Assembly: GCA_009780445.1 (NCBI GenBank) | Contig: WRAA01000026.1 | Location: 1-13,798 of the forward strand | Direction of reading: 5' to 3' | Source of the DNA: Defluviitaleaceae bacterium | GTDB taxonomy: Bacteria; Bacillota; Clostridia; Lachnospirales; WRAA01 | Length of the DNA stretch: 13,798 bases | Shown: one piece after another, positions 1 through 6,997 of the stretch | Position numbering within the stretch: position 1 is the first letter of the stretch | Layout of the letters: each line of letters begins with the position of its first letter | The notes under the pieces: generated by a model | The model's input: only the letters and a program-made list of their open reading frames with translations | What the model was told of the DNA's origin: nothing | The model's database searches: none | Made by a program: the position numbers and the translations under genes

Positions 1-438
1 GATGTCCGTATAGTTTTCCGCCGTGAGGTCTACGCCGTCCACCCGCGTGATTACGCTGTGCGGGGAGATGCCCGCGTTGTAGGCGGGGGAGCCGTCGGCG
101 ACATCGCGCACAACAACGCGTCCGCCCTCGTCCAGCGAGAAAACAAGGCCGAAGGCGAGGGAACTGCCCTCCTGCGTCTGGCGGAAGGTCGTCAGGTCGG
201 CGGCGGAGATGTAGCGGCTGTGTTCGTCGAGTGCTGCGGCTATGCCGGACAGAGCCGCCTCATACAGCTCCTGCACGGTGATATCGCCCTTGTAGTTCGT
301 CATGATATTCTGCATGACAGAGGCGATGTCCACCGCCGCGCGGTTGATCTCCGCACGCTCGGCCGCCGCGCCCTGCACGCCGGTGGGCATGGAGAATATC
401 ATTACAGCAGTCAGCAAGCTTGCCAAAAATTTCCTCAT
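1..438 (-). CDS. S41 family (CtpA-like) carboxy-terminal processing protease, N-terminal part
   Basis: This frame reads 146 codons from ATG at 438 and leaves the window open, so only the N-terminus is seen. The first 25 or so residues are a signal peptide or membrane anchor: MRKFLASLLTA, a hydrophobic core, then an AAA-type cleavage region. Next comes the N-terminal helical region typical of S41 proteases (ITVQELYEAALSGI, then LDEHSRYIS, matching the family's LDPHS.Y element). After that begins a PDZ domain (GLVFSL, then VADGSPAYNAGISPHSVITRVDG). The family cleaves substrates in the envelope or outside the cell, using PDZ to recognise C-termini. The Ser/Lys catalytic core lies beyond the window and cannot be checked. 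A GGGAGGG ribosome-binding site sits 3 bases upstream of the ATG. The gene begins 26 bases after the SLH protein and is probably last or near-last in that operon, so a role in processing surface proteins is a reasonable inference. Confidence 0.85.
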   Translation of the reverse strand, partial: MRKFLASLLTAVMIFSMPTGVQGAAAERAEINRAAVDIASVMQNIMTNYKGDITVQELYEAALSGIAAALDEHSRYISAADLTTFRQTQEGSSLAFGLVFSLDEGGRVVVRDVADGSPAYNAGISPHSVITRVDGVDLTAENYTDI

Positions 439-464
439 ATACCCTCCCGTGTTGTGGATGCCTC

Positions 465-2084
465 TTAGTTCGCGTAGTTTACGATATGCTCTGCGTAGTC
501 CATGGCCAGGTCGTAGCGCATGTATTCGATAAAGCGGTTGATGATGGCCGCGCCCTCGGCCTGTGTGAGCATGTCGCGCGGGCGGATGTTGCCGTTGTCG
601 TCGCCGGATATCAGGCCGATGCGCTCGGCCACGTACAGCTCGCGCCGCGCCCAGTTGGCCACGAGGCGGTCGTCCGCGAAGGGTGTGACGGCCACGGGGT
701 AGATGCCCATGTCCTCCAGCCCCAGGGCGCGCACCATCAGGGCGATAGCCTCCTGGCGGTCCAGCGGGTCGTCGATGTGGAAGTGGCCGTTTTCGCGTCC
801 GTTTGCAAGGCCGACATTACGCGCCGCCATAATGTAGGAGAACTCGGGGCGGGTGTCCGGCACGTCCGGGAAGATCAGCACGGGCACGTTGCGGCGGTTT
901 CGCGCGGGCTGCTGCGCGGGCAGCGGCAGATTCATGGCGCGGGTCAGCGCGACTGTGAACTGGCCGCGTGTCATGGCCTGATCCGGGCGGAAGAAGCGCG
1001 GGTCGCCGTCCAGCACTTGCATACTGAACAGGCGGCCGGCGTCGAACTCGGCGGGGTGGCCGCGCAGGAAGTTGAGGTTCGGCGCGATAAGCTGTTCGAA
1101 GGTGTTAAACGTGGGGATGGCCACGCGGCCGCTGTCGTCGAACATCGAGAACTGCTGCGGTCTGTGCAGTACGTTCCACTCCATGGCGGCGGTGGTCTGC
1201 ATCACTTCGCGGAAGTTGCCGGCGAAGCTGATCATTGTCGGTTCGTTTGCGGCAAACTGGAGGGACTTCGCCACGGAGGCCGAAGGGCGCAGCTGGATCT
1301 GCTGCTCCCAGTTATCGCCGGCATTGGGGCCGCGGGATGTGATCGTGCTGTTGATGCGGTGCGTCTCCACGCCGCTCCAGGCACTGCGGAAGCCGTAGAA
1401 CGAACCCCATCTGTCCTCGGTGACGACGCGGCGCTCGTCTGCCACGGCAAAACCTTCGCCAACGGAGTACACCGCGCGCATGGAAATGTCTCCACGATAA
1501 TATGTTACGGCGGCACGCCTGTCCTCGATAACGGAAATTACGAAGGACGAGAGGTTCGGATCCAGCACGTGGGGTATGCCGTCTATCAAGATGGTTTCCG
1601 TCCAGTTGTTCACGCGGTAATCGCGTATGACCTGGTTGCCCTCTATGCGGTAGTTGACGTCGAAGCTGATGGTGCGGGCGATCTCTACGTCCCCGGGCGG
1701 AGCAACATTGCTCAAGTTTACTTGATAAACTTCGCCGGTGAGCGTACCCAGCAGGCTGGTGTCGGAGATGTGGCGCGGCGTGACTGTCAGCAGACCCTCG
1801 AACTCCCGCGGCCTTCCGTCCAGGAACACCACTTCGCGGTATGGCATGGGCGGTACCGCGCCCGTGGCTCTGCGTGCCGTGCCTTCCAGCGCGATGCGCC
1901 TCTCGGTGGTCTGCGGAAGCCTTGTGCCTGTGGTGATGCCGCCGAAGAAGCCCATCTGGCCGATAATGGGGTAGTTGCCCACGGTGTGCATGGGTGCGGT
2001 CACGGCTTGCACGGGCGCGGTTAGTGCGCCCGATGTTATTATGGCCGCCAAGGCACATGTCGTCAGTTTTGCGAAGAGTTTCAT
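465..2084 (-). CDS. Secreted protein with C-terminal triple S-layer homology domains
   Basis: The 539-residue protein has a clear signal peptide (MKLFAKLTTCALAAIITSGA, probable cleavage after PVQA near residue 27). Residues 30-330 are a beta-rich region I do not recognise. The C-terminus carries three SLH repeats at about 335-386 (FRPDQAMTRGQFTVALTRAM), 402-456 (FPDVPDTRPEFSYIMAARNV, then DRQEAIALMVRALGL) and 466-523 (FADDRLVANWARRELYVAER, then RPRDMLTQAEGAAIINRFI). SLH domains anchor proteins to secondary cell-wall polymers in Gram-positive bacteria, so the mature protein should be displayed on the cell surface. The start is supported by an AGGAGG site 6 bases upstream. The upstream SLH gene stops 10 bases before, which implies co-transcription and probably translational coupling. 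The function of the N-terminal half is unknown; it could be a structural S-layer component or a surface binding domain. Confidence 0.88.
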   Translation of the reverse strand: MKLFAKLTTCALAAIITSGALTAPVQAVTAPMHTVGNYPIIGQMGFFGGITTGTRLPQTTERRIALEGTARRATGAVPPMPYREVVFLDGRPREFEGLLTVTPRHISDTSLLGTLTGEVYQVNLSNVAPPGDVEIARTISFDVNYRIEGNQVIRDYRVNNWTETILIDGIPHVLDPNLSSFVISVIEDRRAAVTYYRGDISMRAVYSVGEGFAVADERRVVTEDRWGSFYGFRSAWSGVETHRINSTITSRGPNAGDNWEQQIQLRPSASVAKSLQFAANEPTMISFAGNFREVMQTTAAMEWNVLHRPQQFSMFDDSGRVAIPTFNTFEQLIAPNLNFLRGHPAEFDAGRLFSMQVLDGDPRFFRPDQAMTRGQFTVALTRAMNLPLPAQQPARNRRNVPVLIFPDVPDTRPEFSYIMAARNVGLANGRENGHFHIDDPLDRQEAIALMVRALGLEDMGIYPVAVTPFADDRLVANWARRELYVAERIGLISGDDNGNIRPRDMLTQAEGAAIINRFIEYMRYDLAMDYAEHIVNYAN

Positions 2085-2094
2085 GCCGTGCCTC

Positions 2095-5000
2095 CTATTC
2101 CACTAAGATGATAAGGCCGTAGACGTAGAACGGCGGTGTTATGGGTGTTTGCGGGCTTTGCGGAACCATGACGCGGATGCTCTGGCCGGGCTGGAGATCG
2201 GCCGCGCGTACAGCCCTGTTGTTGCTGACGGTGATTGTTGCGAAGTCGACTTCCACAACGGCCGTGCGGTTGATGTTGCTGGCGTAGCTCCACGCGCCGG
2301 TGGTGGGGTTCAGAATCTGGGCGTTGTTCAGGCGGATCTGCCCCACGCCGTCCTCGATTGCTGTCTCGATGATCGTGCCGCGCACGGCGTTGTTCGGGAA
2401 CTGCTGGGGTGTTGGCGGCGCAATGACAATCAGCTCCGCGCGTGATCCGTGTACCACTACGTGTACGACTTGGTTCAGGAAGCTTGGCCACTGGGTTGTG
2501 GCGGCTGTGCCTTCTTCCGTTACATAGGTCGTGAAGTGTTCGTGCGGGACGAATGTGCCGTTGTGGTGGCGTATCGGTGTGTCGTGGTCGAAGGTGAAGA
2601 TGCGCTGGATCGGGGTGAAGCTCCACTCGTTGCCGTCCAGCGACGACATGGCCTGCACCGTGAAGGACTGAGTTTCGTTGATGCTCTGGATATTGCCGAC
2701 AACAATGTGTGTGCCGGCGGTGCTTGGCATCGGGAAGATGTCCACGATGGCCGCGCGGTTGCCGCCGTTTAGCGAGACCCGCACAAAGTCGTTGGCGTGG
2801 ATGTCGCCGGCGGAGACCAGGCGGTTGTTGCGCCGCACGATGGTGCCTTCGTCTGTGGCGATGGTGCCCTCGTTCAGCAGGATGCTGAAGCCCTGCGCGT
2901 TGGCCGACATTACGGTGTCGGGCGGCAGAAGCTCGTCGCGCCCCGTGCGGAATGTCACTTTACGCACCCGCGGCCCCGCGAAATGGTTCTCCAGCGCGAT
3001 ATACACTTCCGCGCCGCGGCGCAGGTGCTGGATCGCGTGGTCCAGCGAGATGCGCCGGCCGTCCAGGAAGTATTCGATCTCGCGCCGCGCTATGGAGTAC
3101 TGGTAGATGGTGTTATGGTTCGTCCATCCTGATTCGCTTAGGGTCTGGGCGTTGTTTATCTGCAAGAGGTTCTGCGCGCGGTTGACACTGCTTAGCTGGC
3201 CGCGCACGATTGTGGGGATAAAGTGCGCCCCGCCCTCGATGATGATCTCCTTGATAGATTCTTCGACAAAGCCGGGTTCGAGTATCGCGCGGTTCACCAG
3301 CATACGCGCCACGTCGCCAACCTGTACGTCAGCCCAGGTGATGGGTCTGCCGCCGCTCCACGGCGTGATGGTGCCGGGTACGTTAAAGGTGGTGGTCTCG
3401 CGGTTGTCGTACTCGATTATCAGCGTGTAGACAAGCGGGCTGGTTACGTTCTGCGTGATGCTCAGTATGCGGCCGTGCCTGTAGATGTGGTTTGGAGACG
3501 CGCTGATGGCCACTATGTTTTCGGGGTTGGCGGGGTCGAAGCGCATAAAAACGATGTCGCCCGGCACAATCTCGGAGATGTGGGCTTCCATCGGGTTGTA
3601 GCGGAAGTTGGTGAACATGTCGGAAAGGTAGCCCACTTCGTCGTCCGTTAGGTAGAAGGGCTGTTTGCGCACCGTCATTTCGCTGTCGATAAAGAAGCGC
3701 GTGACCTCTTGGCCGTGTACGTTGAAGTAGGTGATGTAACCCAGGAAGGGATTGTTGTCGATGACGATGCCGCGTTCCTCCAGCACCAGAACGGGTTGGC
3801 CGACGAAGCTTATCCACTGGACGACGTTGTTGCGCAGGGTCAGCTCTACTCTCGAGCCGACAGGTACATTGGCCTGTGCCACCCATTGAAGGTCGATCAT
3901 CAGGAAGTTGTCTCCGCCTTCGTTCGCGCCGCGTGCGGACTGCATAAGCGGGAAGGTTGTGCCGTCCACGGTAATGGTGCCGTTCGTAAGATTCACGGCG
4001 TTTAGCACGCCCGTGACGATGCGCGGCGTTGTTCCCGCGTTCGCGCTGTGTACGAAGATGTAGAATACTTCGTTGCTGCCAGAGCGCACGAGATACTCTA
4101 CAACGTCACCCTCCTGCAGGTTGAGCATACCGCCCGTGATGCCGTCGCGAAACACCACGGCGTCGAGTATCTGCGGCTGTACGCTTGGGCTGGCGTTTTG
4201 CGAAACTTGGTATACAAGGTGGTCGATGCCGCTGTCTGTGCGGATGTAGAAGGTTATCGCGCTTGTGCCGGTGGTGGTGCCGGCGGTCTGCGCCTCGCGT
4301 ATCAGGCCGACTGTGCCGCTGCGGCGTTCCATGCCGTGAAGCTCGAGAAACGGCGGATCCATCTGCGCCGTGGCCGCGGCCATCTCCATGCCGGTGATGA
4401 AGCTGTGCGGCAGGATCTCGCCGTCGCGCCCGCGGATCATGCCGCGCTGCAGTGCGCGTTCCATTGTGCGCATACGCTCGATGGAAACGTCGTCCCAGTC
4501 CGGGAAGTTGAAGGCGTGCTGGATGGGCTGGCCGGTGTCGAAGATCGCCTCGTTCTCCGTCTCCAGAGCGCGTACAAGCCAGTAGGCCGCGTTTTCGCGC
4601 GTGGCCGGCGCGCCGCGCACAAAGCTGGTCTCCGGGTCGAGAAATTCCTGCCCGGCGGCCGTTGCGTCGTCATACATTTCCTGCGAAATAATGCCCATCT
4701 CCAGCGCGACGTTTAAGAAGGAGAGGTGCCACAGGTCGCGGGTGGTGGATTCGGGCGGAGCGGCTTCGCGTATGCCGTCCAGCCGTTCGGCCACCAGGGT
4801 TTCCCACGCCGCGCCCGTTGCACGCACGGCGAAGGCGATAGCCTCTTCGTTGCTGACGTATTCGTGCGGCGCGAAGGTGCGGTCGTAACCCCACAGCACA
4901 TCCATCGCGCCGGCACGCACAATCGCCTCCTGCGCCCATGCCCCGTCGGGGATGTCCGTGAAGTTTATGTTTGTGATGACCCGCATGGCCTCCGGCACAC

Positions 5001-5118
5001 CGGTGAACACGGCCTCGGGCGGGTGGTTCTCGATCGTTATGTCAGCCGCGCGCGCCTGATGGGGCATCGCCGTAACGGCCATTATCGCCGCCAGAAGGCA
5101 GGCCAAAGCTCTCTTCAT
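2095..5118 (-). CDS. Large S-layer-like protein: N-terminal SLH domains plus tandem beta-rich modules
   Basis: This 1007-residue protein has a signal peptide (MKRALACLLAAIMAVTAMPH, probable cleavage after ARA near residue 24). Three SLH-type repeats follow at about 52-102 (FTDIPDGAWAQEAIVRAGAM), 130-188 (LNVALEMGIIS, then ATRENAAYWLVRALE) and 204-254 (FPDWDDVSIERMRTMERALQ). Residues 267-985 contain about eight degenerate beta-rich modules, described in a separate entry. The protein ends with a short hydrophobic beta strand (YVYGLIILVE). N-terminal SLH domains followed by a long repeat region are typical of S-layer or large surface proteins anchored to the wall, and I infer that role. The ATG at 5118 is fixed by a perfect GGAGGTAA site. 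It lies 17 bases downstream of a small gene and 10 bases upstream of the second SLH gene. No catalytic motif was recognised. Confidence 0.87.
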   Translation of the reverse strand: MKRALACLLAAIMAVTAMPHQARAADITIENHPPEAVFTGVPEAMRVITNINFTDIPDGAWAQEAIVRAGAMDVLWGYDRTFAPHEYVSNEEAIAFAVRATGAAWETLVAERLDGIREAAPPESTTRDLWHLSFLNVALEMGIISQEMYDDATAAGQEFLDPETSFVRGAPATRENAAYWLVRALETENEAIFDTGQPIQHAFNFPDWDDVSIERMRTMERALQRGMIRGRDGEILPHSFITGMEMAAATAQMDPPFLELHGMERRSGTVGLIREAQTAGTTTGTSAITFYIRTDSGIDHLVYQVSQNASPSVQPQILDAVVFRDGITGGMLNLQEGDVVEYLVRSGSNEVFYIFVHSANAGTTPRIVTGVLNAVNLTNGTITVDGTTFPLMQSARGANEGGDNFLMIDLQWVAQANVPVGSRVELTLRNNVVQWISFVGQPVLVLEERGIVIDNNPFLGYITYFNVHGQEVTRFFIDSEMTVRKQPFYLTDDEVGYLSDMFTNFRYNPMEAHISEIVPGDIVFMRFDPANPENIVAISASPNHIYRHGRILSITQNVTSPLVYTLIIEYDNRETTTFNVPGTITPWSGGRPITWADVQVGDVARMLVNRAILEPGFVEESIKEIIIEGGAHFIPTIVRGQLSSVNRAQNLLQINNAQTLSESGWTNHNTIYQYSIARREIEYFLDGRRISLDHAIQHLRRGAEVYIALENHFAGPRVRKVTFRTGRDELLPPDTVMSANAQGFSILLNEGTIATDEGTIVRRNNRLVSAGDIHANDFVRVSLNGGNRAAIVDIFPMPSTAGTHIVVGNIQSINETQSFTVQAMSSLDGNEWSFTPIQRIFTFDHDTPIRHHNGTFVPHEHFTTYVTEEGTAATTQWPSFLNQVVHVVVHGSRAELIVIAPPTPQQFPNNAVRGTIIETAIEDGVGQIRLNNAQILNPTTGAWSYASNINRTAVVEVDFATITVSNNRAVRAADLQPGQSIRVMVPQSPQTPITPPFYVYGLIILVE
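2164..4320 (-). repeat. About eight tandem degenerate beta-rich modules inside the large SLH protein
   Basis: Residues 267-985 of the 1007-residue protein show a recurring pattern of about 80-110 residues. Each unit opens with a G-(hydrophobic)-(hydrophobic) strand: SGTVGLIREA at 267, RIVTGVLNAV at 366, EERGIVIDNN at 447, RHGRILSITQ at 547, IVRGQLSSVN at 637, HIVVGNIQSI at 804, AVRGTIIETA at 911, and a weaker one near 738. Each unit closes with an x-x-G-D-x-V strand: LQEGDVVEYLV, VPVGSRVELTL, IVPGDIVFMRF, VQVGDVARMLV, LRRGAEVYIAL, IHANDFVRVSL, FLNQVVHVVVH, LQPGQSIRVMV. The pattern suggests repeated small beta barrels or OB-like folds. This was found by eye and the boundaries are approximate. 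Confidence 0.6.
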
Positions 5119-5135
5119 TCGTTACCTCCAGCCAA

Positions 5136-5288
5136 TTATGGGCGACTTAATTGTTGTTCTAAATCGGCGATCATTTGCTCAAGTTTCACACTCGTAAAAC
5201 CGTTCTGTGAAAGTTCTTCGCGAACCCCTTCAAGAACCCTGAGTTGTGAATTGAGATAGGCTTGAAACTGCATATCAGACATGCCCAT
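5136..5288 (-). CDS. Small conserved-looking protein of 50 residues, first gene of the S-layer operon
   Basis: A short frame on the minus strand encodes 50 residues ending in TAA. It starts MGMSDMQFQAYLNSQLRVLE and ends in an amphipathic helix (KLEQMIADLEQQLSRP). A GAGGTGA ribosome-binding site (5293-5299) lies 4 bases before the ATG at 5288 and 10 bases before a second in-frame ATG at 5282. The second start (MSDMQF) is equally plausible. The gene ends 17 bases before the large SLH gene and has no competing frame, so it looks real and operonic. It is charged, mostly helical and has no signal peptide, so it should be cytoplasmic. Short proteins beginning MSD/MSE-x-QF occur in Bacillota genomes as uncharacterised proteins, as far as I recall. 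No function can be assigned; a regulatory or chaperone-like role for the operon is only speculation. Confidence 0.68.
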   Translation of the reverse strand: MGMSDMQFQAYLNSQLRVLEGVREELSQNGFTSVKLEQMIADLEQQLSRP

Positions 5289-5337
5289 GGACTCACCTCG
5301 TTATAGTGTTATGTTTCCAACTTTGGCAAAATATATG

Positions 5338-6159
5338 TTAGCTATATGGCCTGATCTCGATAGTTTCGATGATCACGTCGTCGATGGGGCGGTCGCCCGG
5401 TCCGGTGGGCGTGGAGGAGATCTGCCGGACCACGTCCATGCCGCGGATAACCTGGCCGAACACGGTGTGTCTGCCGTCCAGCCACGATGTTCCGCCGGTT
5501 TCGAGATAGGCGCGTGCGATATCTTCGGGGAACACTTGAGCATAGATGACTTCACTGCCGTCCGGGTCGGTCAGCGGGCCGTCCGGGCCTATTACCACGC
5601 TGTGCTGGTTCTCGATCACGTACTCGAGGAAGTCGGCCATGTCAGGGTCAACAGTGGGCATGTTTACGATGTAGAACTGGCTGCCGTTGGTGTTGGGACC
5701 GCTGTTTGCATAGGCCAACGCGCCTGTGATGTGGCGGAGGTACGGCGTAAACTCGTCGCCGAAGCTGCCGCCCCAGATAGATTCGCCGCCGGTGCCGTTG
5801 CCGAGGGGGCATCCGCCCTGTATCATAAAGTTTTCGATGACGCGGTGAAAGATCAGCCCGTCGTAGAAGCCGTTGCGCGCGTGTGTGACGAAGTTTTCAA
5901 CGCCGACCGGCACAAGTTCGGGGAATAGGCGCACCCATATCTCGCCGTGGTTCGTGTGGAATACGGCGATCTCTTCGCCCGGGGTGGCCGGCCGGAGCTG
6001 TGGCGAGGGCGAGGGCGAGGCGGCCGGCGGCGCGGCGGCTTGCGGGTCAGGCGGCTGGGTCTGATCCGGGGCGGACTGGCCGGCCTGCGGCGCACCCGCG
6101 CAGCCTGTCGCGCCGATCATCAGCGCGAGCGACATGGTAAGCAACTTTTTGTATAACAT
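5338..6159 (-). CDS. Lipoprotein cyclophilin-type peptidyl-prolyl cis-trans isomerase
   Basis: The 273-residue protein begins with a lipoprotein signal peptide (MLYKKLLTMSLALMIGATGC, lipid-modified Cys at 20; the lipobox is slightly atypical, with Ala at -3). A Pro/Ala/Gln-rich spacer covers about residues 21-60, and a cyclophilin domain covers 63-270. The active-site signature is FHRVIENFMIQGG at 104-116, with the catalytic-type Arg106. NGSQFYIV (158-165) and LDGRHTVFGQVI (227-238) are the other classic cyclophilin elements. Cyclophilins isomerise Xaa-Pro bonds; the lipid anchor places this one on the outer face of the membrane, where it could help fold secreted or surface proteins. I chose ATG 6159 because the GGGAGA site at 6169-6174 is 9 bases upstream. 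ATG 6165 has 3 bases of spacing and ATG 6168 has none. It is monocistronic in view, with its own promoter. Confidence 0.9.
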   Translation of the reverse strand: MLYKKLLTMSLALMIGATGCAGAPQAGQSAPDQTQPPDPQAAAPPAASPSPSPQLRPATPGEEIAVFHTNHGEIWVRLFPELVPVGVENFVTHARNGFYDGLIFHRVIENFMIQGGCPLGNGTGGESIWGGSFGDEFTPYLRHITGALAYANSGPNTNGSQFYIVNMPTVDPDMADFLEYVIENQHSVVIGPDGPLTDPDGSEVIYAQVFPEDIARAYLETGGTSWLDGRHTVFGQVIRGMDVVRQISSTPTGPGDRPIDDVIIETIEIRPYS

Positions 6160-6214
6160 CTGCATCATTCTCCCGATTCTTGTGTAGTGTGGTCTTGCGA
6201 GATACATCGCATTA

Positions 6215-6243
6215 AGTATACCACTAATCTGCGTTCCTATCAA
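6215..6243 (-). promoter_or_regulatory. Sigma-A-type promoter of the PPIase gene
   Basis: On the minus strand TTGATA (-35, 6238-6243) and TATACT (-10, 6215-6220) are separated by exactly 17 bases. Each matches the vegetative consensus at five of six positions. Transcription should start near 6208, giving a leader of about 50 bases before the ATG at 6159. Confidence 0.75.
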
Positions 6244-6286
6244 CATTATATTTGTGTTACAGTGTTAAAAAATATCGTTGAAAGCG

Positions 6287-6315
6287 TTGACTAATTTAGT
6301 CAGTTGTGTTATGGT
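6287..6315 (+). promoter_or_regulatory. Sigma-A-type promoter of the tetR-ABC operon
   Basis: TTGACT (6287-6292) and TATGGT (6310-6315) are separated by 17 bases. The -35 matches consensus at five of six positions and the -10 at four of six. It faces away from the PPIase promoter, with about 43 bases between the two -35 boxes. The start site would be near 6322, about 35 bases before the TetR ATG. Confidence 0.65.
6288..6302. promoter_or_regulatory. Palindromic operator, probable TetR autoregulation site
   Basis: TGACTAATTTAGTCA is a perfect inverted repeat with two 7-base arms around one central base. It overlaps the -35 box and the first part of the spacer of the tetR promoter. TetR-family repressors commonly bind such short palindromes in their own promoters, so binding here would block RNA polymerase. 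Assignment to this particular TetR is inferred from position. Confidence 0.65.
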
Positions 6316-6356
6316 GTGTCTGGCGATACGGGTGAACGGGTGCGGGAGGTGCGCGT

Positions 6357-6977
6357 ATGGAGAGGTTTCTGGCGGCGGACGAAGGCAAGCGGGTGCGTAT
6401 TATCAACGCGGCGATGAAGGAGTTTCGCTACGGCTTCAAGCGAGCATCCACCGATACCATTGTGCGCGACGCGGGCATCTCGAAGGGGCTGCTGTTCCAC
6501 TACTTCGGCACGAAGGAGACCCTGTATGAGTTTGTGGTGGAGTTCGCGGTGGAGACGCTGCAGAAGGATTTCTATGACATGGTGAACTTCGGCCAGAGCG
6601 ATATTATCGAGAACATCTGGCAGCAGGCACTGCTTAGGCGCGACATCTCCGACAAGTACCCGTATATCTACGACTTTATCACGGCGGTGCATACGCAGGC
6701 GAAGGACAACAGCGCGTCGGTGGCGTTCCTGACCGAAGTGTATGCGCAGGTCGGCCAGAACATGCTGAACTTTGCCTACGACCGGTGCGACAGGACGCTG
6801 TTTCGGGCGGATATCGACCCGCGCAAGGCCATTACCCTGATAATTTGGGGCGTGAACGGCCTGTTCGAAGAGGTGGAGCGCAGGATGCTGACGCACGGAG
6901 ACACGGACAGCTACGACGTTTTCCTGGAAGAACTGCGGGAGTACCTGAACACGTTCCGCAAAGGCTTCTATAAATAA
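6357..6977 (+). CDS. TetR/AcrR family transcriptional regulator
   Basis: The 206-residue protein has the typical TetR layout. An N-terminal helix-turn-helix covers about residues 13-58 (RIINAAMKEF, then STDTIVRDAGISKGLLFHYF, then GTKETLYEF). An all-helical ligand-binding and dimerisation domain follows to the end. The recognition helix region (AGISKGLLFHYFGTKE) is close to the family consensus. The start is supported by a GGGAGGT site (6344-6350) with 6 bases of spacing. The gene is followed after 20 bases by two ABC exporter genes, and a palindrome lies over its promoter. The usual model is repression of itself and the exporter until a transported compound or inducer binds. The ligand cannot be predicted from the sequence. 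Confidence 0.9.
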   Translation: MERFLAADEGKRVRIINAAMKEFRYGFKRASTDTIVRDAGISKGLLFHYFGTKETLYEFVVEFAVETLQKDFYDMVNFGQSDIIENIWQQALLRRDISDKYPYIYDFITAVHTQAKDNSASVAFLTEVYAQVGQNMLNFAYDRCDRTLFRADIDPRKAITLIIWGVNGLFEEVERRMLTHGDTDSYDVFLEELREYLNTFRKGFYK

Positions 6978-6997
6978 ATTATATCAATGAGGGCAGT

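Noticed and set aside
420..2024. Long open frame on the plus strand opposite the 539-residue SLH gene
   Set aside because: It is Val/His/Arg-rich with no recognisable domain and no ribosome-binding site. It mirrors the GC-rich codons of a well-supported SLH protein on the other strand.
5300..5329. Minus-strand promoter TTGCCA / TATAAC for the S-layer operon
   Set aside because: Spacing is 18, but the start site would fall at or inside the ribosome-binding site of the small gene, leaving no usable leader. The real promoter was not identified.
6160..6246. Longer N-terminus for the PPIase starting at 6246
   Set aside because: It would place the clear -10 promoter box (6215-6220) inside the gene and bury the lipoprotein signal. 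A ribosome-binding site precedes ATG 6159.
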